In this document: positions 53,186 to 62,215 of the stretch, piece by piece
Layout: the number at the start of each line of letters is the position of its first letter
Position numbering within the stretch: the stretch's first letter is position 1
Source: Pseudopedobacter sp965218985
Lineage (GTDB): Bacteria; Bacteroidota; Bacteroidia; Sphingobacteriales; Sphingobacteriaceae
Direction: 5' to 3'
Assembly: GCA_965218985.1 (NCBI GenBank)
Contig: CBDCMP010000007.1
Span: 1,054,001-1,118,000 of the forward strand
DNA length: 64,000 nt
The notes under the pieces: model-generated
Told to the model about the DNA's origin: nothing
Seen by the model: the letters and a program-made list of their open reading frames with translations, nothing else
The model's database searches: none
Program-made: the position numbers and the translations under genes

Positions 53186-55687
53186 ATGAAACAATCAAGC
53201 TTACTATTTCTTGTTATACTGGCCTTTTGCAATTTATCCGGTTTTGCACAATCCAGCACTCTCGTTATCAATAAAAATAATTCTTCAGGCTATAATATTT
53301 ATATAGCTCCAAATGCACCTTCATCAGTAAAAAATGCTGCCGAAGATTTAAAAATGTACCTATTCAAAACAGTGGGTGCCTCTTTAAAAATCACATCAAC
53401 CGATAAAAAGCCAACTGGCAATTATATTAGTTTAGGCACCAACACCGCCTATAAGTCTTCTGGCTTAACCATGAAAGGAATTGTGGGAGATGGTTTTAAA
53501 ATAGTTACGGTTGGTAAAAACATTTTTATTTACGGAGAAGATACTGCAGACGGGAAAGAGAATAAATTAGGTGGATTTAGCAACGGTACTGCAAACGGGG
53601 TGTATGCATTTTTAGAAAGATTTTTGGGGATAAGCTGGTTAATGCCTACCGAACAAGGTGAATTTGTTCCTGAAATTAAATCCTTAGAAATTGCAAAGAC
53701 CAACCTTACCGAAAACCCTCCCCTTATTTACAGAAACGAGCCTTACATAGGACCATATCCTGCGGCTAAGCAGTGGACAAAGCGTATGAAACTGGGCACT
53801 TATGTTATTCCTCAGTACAATCATTCGTGGGAAAAAACCATTGACCCTAAGCTTTATGACACACATCCAGAATATTTTGCAAAAGTTGACGGCAAACATT
53901 TGCCACCAGCCGAAAGGTTTAAATTAGAGACTACCAACCCAGATTTGGTACAGGCTTTCGCCGATGTTGCCATAAAAGCTTTTAGAGCAGATAGCAATTT
54001 AAAATGGTACTCGCTTTCTCCGTCTGACGGGATTAGCGGTCAGGCAGATTGGAGCAACAGCCCCGAAGCTTTGGCATTGTTGGAAAAAATGCCTGATGGC
54101 GAAATTTCACGTACAAAACTGATCCTGAAATTTTATAATGACGTAGCCAAAATTGTAGGCAAGGAGTTCCCGAACCGTAAATTAGGTGGTTATATCTATT
54201 CAAATTACTTTTATCCACCTAGTAATGGTATCCCAAAAATAGAGCCCAATTTGGCTTTTATGATTGCACCAAGTATAGATTACGGTTATCAGCTGTATAA
54301 AAAATCTACGCAAGACGATTGGGAAAAATCAATTGGTGCTTGGGCAAAAGCCTCCAAAGAAAACGGGTTTGATCTTTACTATTATGATTTGCCAGTATCT
54401 ATTATGCAACATAAAGGCATTGTAATGCCCCCTTCGCCAGAGATTTTGAATTTCATATTCTCACGCTTGTTAAAATACGGATTTAAAGGCGCTTACATCT
54501 ATGGCCGTCCAGTTTGGCCAGTCTTTGGATCCAGCAATTACGCTATTGCAAAAATGAAATGGAATCCCGGTTTGGATGCAAATGTAATTATGGACGAGTA
54601 TTACGAAAAAGCTTACGGCGCAAAAGCAGGCAAAACAGTCGGCTTAATGTACCAGCAATTAGATTCGGCCTATAAAGCTTATTATAATAAAGACGAAAGA
54701 GCAAATTATAATTTAACCGAGCGTCATTTAAAAGAAGTTTATGGCCCATTGTATCCAAAAATGGAAGCCAAAATGCTGAAAGCTTTATCACAAATTTCGG
54801 ATGATAAATCACAAGCGTACCGTTTACAACAGTTGGCAGATGTATTTGCCATTATGAACTGGAACTTGCGCTCTCTGGGGTATTTGCCTGGCAATTATAA
54901 ATCGGCTTTGACCAAAAGCGACGAAGAAGTTGATGCGATGATTACCCGTGATAATGATAAAGATTTAGGAGTGGTTACTGATGAGTTACCTATTATTTTA
55001 ACCGAACCCGTAATTGTAAAAGAAGCGGTATTTAACGGAAAAACTACAGGAAACAAGGTTTTACCTACAAGCAGAGGTGCGCAGTTTTTGTTTTATGCAA
55101 CCGATAAAGAAGTAAAAGTAAAATTTAACCATTTTGAACCAATTGGCGAATTTGTGCGCTACCGTTTATTAAAAAGCAACGGAGATTTTATTAAAGGCGG
55201 AGGGGTTATAAAAGGTAAAAAAATCATCATTAATGCGGAGAAAGGGCAGTCTTATGTGCTTGATTTAAACAATAGAAGAGCAGAAATTGATATTAGCGTT
55301 GACGGTGCTTTGGTAGCGTCAAAAGCAAATGGCAATAAAAATGGTTCTTTCGTTATACCCTTAGAATTAGTTAAAACAGACAGTTTTCTGGTATATTTTT
55401 ATGCTCCGGAAGGTAGTAAAAGTGTTGGCTTTAACATGAGTGTTGCCCGCAACGTTATTGCAAGAGTATATAATCCGGATGGCGAATTGGCAGGCTCAAT
55501 TAACACCATTGAAGGTCAGTCGGCCCGCTTTGTAGCTGAGGATGCTACCAATAAAGAAGGCTTCTGGAAAATTGAAATCCTAAAAGCAAAAGCAGACAAA
55601 GACAAATCGCTTACCTTAATTCTCGACAGAAATTTACCGCAATGGTTTATGACAGATGGCGCAGGACTAATAAAATTTGGGAACTAA
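53186..55687 (+). CDS. DUF4838 domain protein, alpha-glucuronidase-like N-terminus
   Basis: An 833-aa exported protein (signal ends FAQ). Residues about 25-160 resemble the N-terminal domain of alpha-glucuronidases (YNIYIAPNAPSSVKNAAEDLKMYL, SLGTNTAY). Residues about 160-480 are DUF4838, with YVIPQYNHSWEK, WYSLSPSDG, LGGYIYSNYF and KGAYIYGRPVWP. C-terminal beta-sandwiches follow. Family members sit in glycan loci and probably cleave an acidic sugar. It begins a run of at least seven plus-strand genes. Confidence 0.82.
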   Translation: MKQSSLLFLVILAFCNLSGFAQSSTLVINKNNSSGYNIYIAPNAPSSVKNAAEDLKMYLFKTVGASLKITSTDKKPTGNYISLGTNTAYKSSGLTMKGIVGDGFKIVTVGKNIFIYGEDTADGKENKLGGFSNGTANGVYAFLERFLGISWLMPTEQGEFVPEIKSLEIAKTNLTENPPLIYRNEPYIGPYPAAKQWTKRMKLGTYVIPQYNHSWEKTIDPKLYDTHPEYFAKVDGKHLPPAERFKLETTNPDLVQAFADVAIKAFRADSNLKWYSLSPSDGISGQADWSNSPEALALLEKMPDGEISRTKLILKFYNDVAKIVGKEFPNRKLGGYIYSNYFYPPSNGIPKIEPNLAFMIAPSIDYGYQLYKKSTQDDWEKSIGAWAKASKENGFDLYYYDLPVSIMQHKGIVMPPSPEILNFIFSRLLKYGFKGAYIYGRPVWPVFGSSNYAIAKMKWNPGLDANVIMDEYYEKAYGAKAGKTVGLMYQQLDSAYKAYYNKDERANYNLTERHLKEVYGPLYPKMEAKMLKALSQISDDKSQAYRLQQLADVFAIMNWNLRSLGYLPGNYKSALTKSDEEVDAMITRDNDKDLGVVTDELPIILTEPVIVKEAVFNGKTTGNKVLPTSRGAQFLFYATDKEVKVKFNHFEPIGEFVRYRLLKSNGDFIKGGGVIKGKKIIINAEKGQSYVLDLNNRRAEIDISVDGALVASKANGNKNGSFVIPLELVKTDSFLVYFYAPEGSKSVGFNMSVARNVIARVYNPDGELAGSINTIEGQSARFVAEDATNKEGFWKIEILKAKADKDKSLTLILDRNLPQWFMTDGAGLIKFGN

Positions 55688-55688
55688 C

Positions 55689-57221
55689 ATGAAAAAAACA
55701 ATTTTAAGCACCTTGCTTTGTTTAATTATCTTTTGTATCGGCTTAAAAGCTGATACAAAAAATGCTATAAAACTGGTATTGCCACCCGCAACGGTAACAG
55801 CGCATACGGTTACTTTATTTTGGTTTAAACCCGAAGATTATAAAGGCATCAAACACTATCAGATTTATCAGGACGGTAAAGCGATTGCGCAATCAGAAGC
55901 TACCAATTACACGGTAAAAAACATGCAAGCAAGCGTACAGCACACCTACCAAATTAAAGCAGTTTACAGCAATGGTAAACAGCAGGCTGTGAGCAATAAG
56001 CTGGAAATTAAAACTAAAGCATTGAGCAAAATTTTCAATATTGTTGATTATGGTGCTGTTGCCGATGGTAAAACTTTAAACACTATTGCCATACAGAAAG
56101 CAATTGAAGATTGCACCAAAGATGGCACTGTTTATATCCCAAAAGGAGAATTTTTAAGCGGAGCCTTATTTCTTAAAAGTGATATGACATTTTACATTGA
56201 AAAGGGTGGCGTATTGCAAGGAAGCTTAGCAACCAAAGATTATTACCCATTGGTGTACAACCGATTTGAAGGTTGGGAGCTCACCACATTTGCCAGTTTG
56301 CTTAATGGTGGCCGTTTAAATAAATTCGGCAGTTACAGCATTGAAAATTTGAGCATCACTGGCGAGGGTAAGATAAAAGGAGGCGGTACTACTTTGGGTA
56401 ATGCCATGATTGAAGAAAAAGGAATGAGAGGACGTGGAAGATTGATTTTGTTGATGAACGCATTAAATGTAAACATCAGTGGAATTATTACCGAAGCCCC
56501 TCCTTGCTGGAACATCCATTATATCTACAGCAAAAATGTAACCCTGCATGATTTAACCATTGTTACCACTGCAAGAAACGGCGATGGCATTGACCCAGAT
56601 TCTTCTAGCGATTCGTATATTTTCAACTGTTCTTTTGATACCGGCGATGATTGTATTGCGATAAAATCAGGCAAAAACCCTGAAGGTTATTTTATTGCCA
56701 AACCTTCCGAAAACATCTACATCACTAACTGCAATTTCATCAACGGACATGGAATGTCCATCGGTAGTGAAATGAGTGGTGGTGTAAAAAACATATTAGT
56801 AAGAGATTGTAAAGCCGGAAACTTAAAACAAGGCTTACAGATTAAAGGTACAAAAGACCGTGGCGGTTATGTTGAAAATGTAACCGTACAGGATTGTGAA
56901 TTTTTAAAAGTTATTATCCGCTCAAACGTTCCGTACAATAATGATGGCGATGCCGCACCAGTTATCCCCTATTTTAAAGATTTTGTTTTTGAGAACATTA
57001 ACATGTCGGCAGCACAACCAAATACTGCTTTAATTGCTATTGATGGTTTTGATAACAAAGAGAATTTTACCAAAAACGTGTCTTTTAAAAATGTTCTATT
57101 GCCTAAAGGCGCAGAAATCAATTTAAAGAATTGTGAGAATTTCGATTTTGTAAACGTGAAGACTGTTGATGGGAAAAAACCCAAATACATACTAGAAAAC
57201 ACTTTGAATATCAAAAACTAG
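55689..57221 (+). CDS. GH28 polygalacturonase-type enzyme with Fn3 domain
   Basis: A 510-aa protein; the ATG at 55689 begins the signal peptide MKKTILSTLLCLIIFC and is preferred to a TTG at 55677 inside the previous gene. An Fn3 domain (about 25-115) is followed by the GH28 beta-helix: DYGAVADGKTLNTIAIQKAI, ARNGDGIDPDSSSD, SFDTGDDCIAIKSG (catalytic Asp), NGHGMSIGSEMSGGV and GLQIKGTKDRGG. GH28 enzymes hydrolyse galacturonide or related bonds of pectic chains. It is one base after the DUF4838 stop. Confidence 0.88.
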   Translation: MKKTILSTLLCLIIFCIGLKADTKNAIKLVLPPATVTAHTVTLFWFKPEDYKGIKHYQIYQDGKAIAQSEATNYTVKNMQASVQHTYQIKAVYSNGKQQAVSNKLEIKTKALSKIFNIVDYGAVADGKTLNTIAIQKAIEDCTKDGTVYIPKGEFLSGALFLKSDMTFYIEKGGVLQGSLATKDYYPLVYNRFEGWELTTFASLLNGGRLNKFGSYSIENLSITGEGKIKGGGTTLGNAMIEEKGMRGRGRLILLMNALNVNISGIITEAPPCWNIHYIYSKNVTLHDLTIVTTARNGDGIDPDSSSDSYIFNCSFDTGDDCIAIKSGKNPEGYFIAKPSENIYITNCNFINGHGMSIGSEMSGGVKNILVRDCKAGNLKQGLQIKGTKDRGGYVENVTVQDCEFLKVIIRSNVPYNNDGDAAPVIPYFKDFVFENINMSAAQPNTALIAIDGFDNKENFTKNVSFKNVLLPKGAEINLKNCENFDFVNVKTVDGKKPKYILENTLNIKN

Positions 57222-57303
57222 CTTTTGTCAGACTGAGATAAATCGACAGTGATATATTAAACCGGAAGTTTGGCAAAAACTTATTTAACAAGATCTCAAA
57301 AAA

Positions 57304-58506
57304 ATGATTAGAAGAAACTTTATGAAAAAATCGGCTTTGATGGCTGGTGGTATTTTATTGCAAAATGAGCTAACGAAAGCAATGAGTGAGGTAACTGGTC
57401 CTTTAAAAATTGGATTGATTGGTTGCGGATACCGTGGCAAAGGTTTGATAAAAATTATGCAAACCATGCCCGAAAAATTTAAGGTTGTTGCCATTTCTGA
57501 GCTGATGGACTACCGTATGAAAGAAACCGAGGAAATGCTTGCTGGCACAAATGTTAAATCGTACAAGGATTATCACAAGCTGTTAGCAGACAAAAAAATA
57601 GATGCGGTTGTAGTTGCCGTATCATTGGCAGCGCATTTTGAAGTTGCAAAAGCGACATTAATGGCCAATAAACATATTTATCTGGAAAAAACAATGACCT
57701 ATAATATTTCACAGGCTTTGGAATTGGTAGCGGTAAAAAAACAACACCCCAATCAAATTTTACAAGTCGGTCATCAGTACCGTTACACCCCGCTTTACGG
57801 AAAGGTTAAAGAGATTATCCAAAACGGATATTTAGGAAAAATCACCAAAATTGATTGCCATTGGGACAGGAATAGTAATTGGCGATTGCCGGTGCTAGAA
57901 CCCGGGCTGGAACATCAAATCAACTGGCGAATGTATAAAGCAACTTCGGGCGGACTTACCGCAGAACTGCTATCGCATCAGATAGATTTTATCAATTGGG
58001 CATTTGGCACTCATCCCGATAAAATTATGGCAAGCGGTGGCATTGATCATTATGAAGACGGAAGAGAGACTTTTGATAATATACAGGTGCAGTTTAGGTA
58101 CAACAAAGATAAAATGATTGCCAATTTTGGTTCTACCCTATCAAACGCAAGGGATGGCTATCTTTTTAAAATTAAAGGAACAAAAGGCACCATTTCTTTG
58201 CTGCCAACAGAAGGATTTTTTTATCCGGAACTTAAAACAGTTAAAAAACAAGGAACTGTGGATGGTGTTACCGGTGCCACAAAAATTGAATGGAACAATG
58301 AAGAAGGTTCGCCTATAAAAGTTGATGGCAGCAAAGACGGCACTTGGTACTGCTTTAATGATTTTTACAATTGCATCGCCTTAAAAAAAGAACCAGCTTC
58401 TAATGTAATTACTGGCGCTACCACAGCATTCTGTGTGCATTTAGCTAACGAGGCGATGTATAATAGTGGGGTGGAAACTTGGAAACCGGAGTATACTTTA
58501 ACATAA
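57304..58506 (+). CDS. Gfo/Idh/MocA family oxidoreductase
   Basis: A 400-aa protein. The N-terminus MIRRNFMKKSALMAGG looks like a twin-arginine export signal. The Rossmann domain has GLIGCGYRGKG, VVAISELMDYR, VVVAVSLAAHF and EKTMTYN, the K of which is the usual catalytic lysine. The C-terminal beta-sheet domain contains GGLTAELLSHQIDFINW. Members oxidise or epimerise sugars with NAD(P); some exported ones act as NAD-dependent glycosidases (GH109). The sugar acted on here is unknown. Confidence 0.85.
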   Translation: MIRRNFMKKSALMAGGILLQNELTKAMSEVTGPLKIGLIGCGYRGKGLIKIMQTMPEKFKVVAISELMDYRMKETEEMLAGTNVKSYKDYHKLLADKKIDAVVVAVSLAAHFEVAKATLMANKHIYLEKTMTYNISQALELVAVKKQHPNQILQVGHQYRYTPLYGKVKEIIQNGYLGKITKIDCHWDRNSNWRLPVLEPGLEHQINWRMYKATSGGLTAELLSHQIDFINWAFGTHPDKIMASGGIDHYEDGRETFDNIQVQFRYNKDKMIANFGSTLSNARDGYLFKIKGTKGTISLLPTEGFFYPELKTVKKQGTVDGVTGATKIEWNNEEGSPIKVDGSKDGTWYCFNDFYNCIALKKEPASNVITGATTAFCVHLANEAMYNSGVETWKPEYTLT

Positions 58507-58572
58507 ATCTAGTTTAGTAAAATAGTATCATAAAAGCATCTAATAGTTTAATTTTAAACTTCTTATATCATT

Positions 58573-58598
58573 TAACTTTGGTAACGTTGCTTGTTACC
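58573..58598 (+). promoter_or_regulatory. -7 box with downstream inverted repeat before the DUF6807 gene
   Basis: TAACTTTG (58573-58580) fits TAnnTTTG, and GGTAAC-N7-GTTACC (58580-58598) overlaps its end. A hairpin at the presumed transcription start could be an operator. The ATG is about 100 bases downstream (58698). Confidence 0.35.
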
Positions 58599-58697
58599 AT
58601 TATACGTATAAACCAATTTTTCTTTACTTTATAACAACCCAGAAATCTGGATTTCATTTCAGATAATGGCTCCATAAACCTTAAAAGAAATATATTA

Positions 58698-59750
58698 ATG
58701 ATTAAGCCAAAACTATGTTTTACAACAGGAGTCACCGCCGTTTTGTGCATCCTATTAAGTTCTGTCAGTTTTAAAGCATCAGTAAAAAAAGGTTTTTTTA
58801 TTGAAAACAACATTAAAACCATTGATGTGTATTACGATGGGAAGCTATTTACCTCCTACACTCAGCCAGATGGCGTAAAAAAACCCATCCTCTACCCTAT
58901 TATTAGTCCGAATGGAAATTTTATCACCCGTGGTTGGCCGTTAAACCCTCGTCCAGATGAAAGGATTGACCATCCACACCAAGTTGGCTTTTGGTTCAAC
59001 TATGGCGATGTTAACGGTTACGATTTCTGGAACAATTCGGTTAAACCTGTCAAAAGTTTAAAAGGTCCGTTTGGGACAATCCTATTTAAAAGCATCAAAC
59101 AAATCGATTTCGATAAAAATACTGCCGTTTTAGAAGTCGTAGCAGAATGGCAAGCGGACAGCAAACCCCTTATTGAAGAGACTACAAAATTCATCTTTTT
59201 GGCAACAGCAAACGAACGCATCATAGACCGTATGACCACTTTAAAAGCATTAAGCGATGTTAATTTGGGTGATAATAAGGAAGGTTTGGCCGCTATAAGG
59301 GTTGCAACAGAACTGGAACAAGCATCCAACGATAAAGCACTCCGTACCGATGAAAATGGCAAGGAAAACAATACTCCAAACAGCTATACCAAAAATGTAA
59401 GTGGCTTGTACGAAAGTAGTGATGGGAAAACTGGAGACGATGTTTTTGGTACAAGTGCCAGATGGGTAAAACTCAGCGGAATCATTCAGCAGGAAAACAT
59501 CAACCTAATACTAATGGATCATCCAGAGAACATTGGCTTTCCGGCGCACTGGTTTGCCCGAGGGTATGGCTTGTTTGGCGTAAATAACCTCGCCCAAAAT
59601 GCTTATGATAAAAGGAAACCCGCAATGCAAACCAAAATAGCAAAAGGCAACTCAGTGGTTTTTAAACACCGGTTAATCATCAACAATACTGCGATTACCA
59701 CGCAAAACATCGAAAACGAATACCAACAATTTATAAAAAACACGAAATAA
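58698..59750 (+). CDS. DUF6807 / PmoA-like family protein
   Basis: A 350-aa exported protein. IKTIDVYYDGKLFTSYTQ, KPILYPIISPNGNFITRGWPL, DERIDHPHQVGFWFNYGDVNGYDFW and DHPENIGFPAHWFARGYGLFGVN are typical of the family named after methane oxygenase PmoA, a beta-sandwich often found in glycan loci and probably unrelated in function to methane oxidation. It contains many His and Asp in conserved HPH/DHP pairs. The substrate is unknown. Confidence 0.8.
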   Translation: MIKPKLCFTTGVTAVLCILLSSVSFKASVKKGFFIENNIKTIDVYYDGKLFTSYTQPDGVKKPILYPIISPNGNFITRGWPLNPRPDERIDHPHQVGFWFNYGDVNGYDFWNNSVKPVKSLKGPFGTILFKSIKQIDFDKNTAVLEVVAEWQADSKPLIEETTKFIFLATANERIIDRMTTLKALSDVNLGDNKEGLAAIRVATELEQASNDKALRTDENGKENNTPNSYTKNVSGLYESSDGKTGDDVFGTSARWVKLSGIIQQENINLILMDHPENIGFPAHWFARGYGLFGVNNLAQNAYDKRKPAMQTKIAKGNSVVFKHRLIINNTAITTQNIENEYQQFIKNTK

Positions 59751-59781
59751 ACATCATTAATCCAATTAAAAAAACACGAGA

Positions 59782-60954
59782 ATGAAAAAACTGTTGCTAT
59801 CTTTTTTAGCCCTAACATTTGTAATAACGGTATCGGCCCAAAAGACCTCATTTAACGGTCTGGACATGAATATGGGCAATCTCTCCCGCTTATCCGACGC
59901 TAAAACCCGTTCTATAAGTCCAGAAAACTTTACCGGCGAAAAAGGCAAGGGAGGTATGGCTGACCCCATTAAAGACAAGGGCCAAAGAAACGTTGCTAAC
60001 TCTGCCGAAAGAGCAAAAAACCTGGGCTTAGGCTGGAAAATAAACCCTTTTATTACTATAAATGCCAAAGAGACCATTACGATTGCCGAAATGGAAGGTC
60101 CTGGCGCTATACAACATATCTGGATGACCCCAACCGGCAATTGGCAAACAAGCATTATCCGTGTTTATTGGGATGATGAAAAAGAACCATCTGTAGAATC
60201 GCCGGTAGGTGCGTTTTTTGGGATGGCATGGAATGAATATGCCCCTTTAAACTCCCTAGCCATTACCGTTAATCCAGGAAGTGCTTTTAACTCGTATTGG
60301 AAAATGCCTTTCCGCAAAAAATGCAAAATCACAATGGAAAATCTTAATGAGACCGAATCTACGAGGTTATATTATCAGGTGGATTACACTTTAACAGAAG
60401 TTGGCAACGATGAAGCTTATTTTCATGCACAATACAACCGATCAAACCCGACCAAAAACCACAGTCACACCATTTTAGATAAGGTAAAAGGCAGAGGCCA
60501 GTTTGTGGGTTTATATATGGGCTTAGGTGTAAACAACAACGGCTGGTGGGGCGAAGGCGAAATCAAATTCTTTTTAGATGGCGATAAAGATTTTGCAACC
60601 ATAGTGGGTACCGGTACAGAGGATTATTTCTGTGGTTCATACAATTTCGAGAATAAAAAAACACATGAGTATGAAACTTATTCAACCGCTTATGCAGGTT
60701 TCCATCAGGTAATAAAACCAGATGGTTTGTATTACGCACAACAACGTTTTGGTATGTACAGATGGCATATTTTAGACCCTGTTAGGTTCAATAGTGATCT
60801 TAAAGTAACTATTCAGGATTTAGGTTTTACCAGAGGAAGAGCTACTTATTTAGCGCAAAGTTCTGATATTATTACAGTTGCCTATTGGTACCAAACGGAA
60901 CCTCATACTGCTTTCCCAAAACTGCTTAAAACAGACGATCTTGACATTCATTAA
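59782..60954 (+). CDS. GH172 (DUF2961) family glycoside hydrolase
   Basis: A 390-aa exported protein (signal ends VSAQ). EMEGPGAIQHIWMTP, VESPVGAFFGMAW, NSYWKMPFRKKCKI, EGEIKFFLDGDKDFATIVGTGTEDYFCG and YAQQRFGMYRWHILDP match DUF2961, now GH172, whose characterised members act on alpha-D-fructofuranose or alpha-D-arabinofuranose linkages. The exact linkage here is unknown. It follows the DUF6807 gene by 31 bases and overlaps no neighbour if the next start is 60965. Confidence 0.87.
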   Translation: MKKLLLSFLALTFVITVSAQKTSFNGLDMNMGNLSRLSDAKTRSISPENFTGEKGKGGMADPIKDKGQRNVANSAERAKNLGLGWKINPFITINAKETITIAEMEGPGAIQHIWMTPTGNWQTSIIRVYWDDEKEPSVESPVGAFFGMAWNEYAPLNSLAITVNPGSAFNSYWKMPFRKKCKITMENLNETESTRLYYQVDYTLTEVGNDEAYFHAQYNRSNPTKNHSHTILDKVKGRGQFVGLYMGLGVNNNGWWGEGEIKFFLDGDKDFATIVGTGTEDYFCGSYNFENKKTHEYETYSTAYAGFHQVIKPDGLYYAQQRFGMYRWHILDPVRFNSDLKVTIQDLGFTRGRATYLAQSSDIITVAYWYQTEPHTAFPKLLKTDDLDIH

Positions 60955-60964
60955 AAATAATAAG

Positions 60965-62200
60965 ATGAAAAAATTCGGCATTAAAAATCAGACATTCACA
61001 GCTCTGCTCTTTTCAGTAATAGCTGTATTCGAATCTTGTAATATGGATAATAAGCAACAAACAGAAAGCCATTCAAAAGGTACATTTGGATACGATCTTC
61101 AATTTTTAAACGATAAAGACAGCCTCATAGTGTTGAAAAACAATGAGGGAAATGCTCAGGTAATTGTATCGGGCAAATACCAGGGCAAAGTTTTTACCTC
61201 AACCGCAAAAGGGCTGGACGGTAAAAGTTTCGGTTGGATAAATTACGAAGCTTTTAAAGATGAATTAGACCCGCACATGAATGCTTATGGTGGCGAAAAC
61301 CGCTTGTGGCTGGGGCCAGAGGGAAATAAATACTCCATCTATTTTGCACCTGGCAAAGCAATGGAATTTGAAAACTGGCATACCCCGCCGACAATAGATA
61401 CCGAAGCTTGGGAAGTAATTTCTGCAGACAGCAAAAAAGCATCCCTTTCAAAAAAAATGTCGCTCACCAATTATGCCGGTACTTTACTGGAGATACAAGT
61501 AGATAGAACTGTAGAAATTTTAGAAAACCAAAGCATCGAAAAAACCTTGGGCATAAGTTTGCCAAAAAATATAGATGTTGTTGGTTTTAAGACTGATAAT
61601 TACATTACCAACGCTGGCCAAAATGCTTGGGACGAAAAATCAGGCGCACCTTGTATGTGGAATTTGGATATGTTTTCTCCATCAGAAAAAACAATTATTG
61701 TAATCCCTTATCAAAGGGACGGAAACGGAAAGGTTGCCACCACCGATTATTTTGGTCAGATACCAGCCGACCGTTTCAAACTAGATAACGGAACATTGTT
61801 TTTCAAAGCTGATGGAAAATCGAGAGGTAAATTAGGTATCAATCCTAAAAGAGCCTTGCCCATTGCCGGCAGTTTCGATCCGCAAAATAATGTGCTTACC
61901 ATTACCACATTTGATGTGGACAACAACGCTACTTACTTAAACCAAGAATGGTCTTTGGAAAAAGATGCTTTAATTGGCGATGCCGTTAACGCTTATAATG
62001 ATGGGCCACTACAAGATGGCAAACAAATGGGTCCGTTTTACGAAATAGAAAGCGTTTCGCCAGCAGCATTTCTTAAACCCAACGAAAAGTTAACACATCA
62101 ACACAGCGTTTACCACTTTACAGGAAACAAAGAAGAGTTAAATATTATCGCTAAAAAATTGTTAAATATTTCTTTAAAGCAAATAGAATCGGCTTTTTAA
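60965..62200 (+). CDS. DUF6786 family lipoprotein
   Basis: A 411-aa product from ATG 60965, where a lipoprotein signal begins (MKKFGIKNQTFTALLFSVIA then VFESCNMDN); a longer reading from 60878 would lie inside the GH172 gene. FGYDLQFLNDKDSLIVLKNN, SFGWINYEAF, GGENRLWLGPEGNKYSIYFAPG, NAWDEKSGAPCMWNLDMFSPSEKT and YNDGPLQDGKQMGPFYEIESVSPA are typical of DUF6786. The family recurs beside glycosidases and resembles mutarotase-like beta-sandwiches. Function not established. Confidence 0.78.
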   Translation: MKKFGIKNQTFTALLFSVIAVFESCNMDNKQQTESHSKGTFGYDLQFLNDKDSLIVLKNNEGNAQVIVSGKYQGKVFTSTAKGLDGKSFGWINYEAFKDELDPHMNAYGGENRLWLGPEGNKYSIYFAPGKAMEFENWHTPPTIDTEAWEVISADSKKASLSKKMSLTNYAGTLLEIQVDRTVEILENQSIEKTLGISLPKNIDVVGFKTDNYITNAGQNAWDEKSGAPCMWNLDMFSPSEKTIIVIPYQRDGNGKVATTDYFGQIPADRFKLDNGTLFFKADGKSRGKLGINPKRALPIAGSFDPQNNVLTITTFDVDNNATYLNQEWSLEKDALIGDAVNAYNDGPLQDGKQMGPFYEIESVSPAAFLKPNEKLTHQHSVYHFTGNKEELNIIAKKLLNISLKQIESAF

Positions 62201-62215
62201 AATTTTTGATCAAAT

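Noticed and set aside
60878..60964. Longer N-terminus for the DUF6786 protein
   Set aside because: It would sit inside the GH172 gene; a clear lipoprotein signal starts at 60965.
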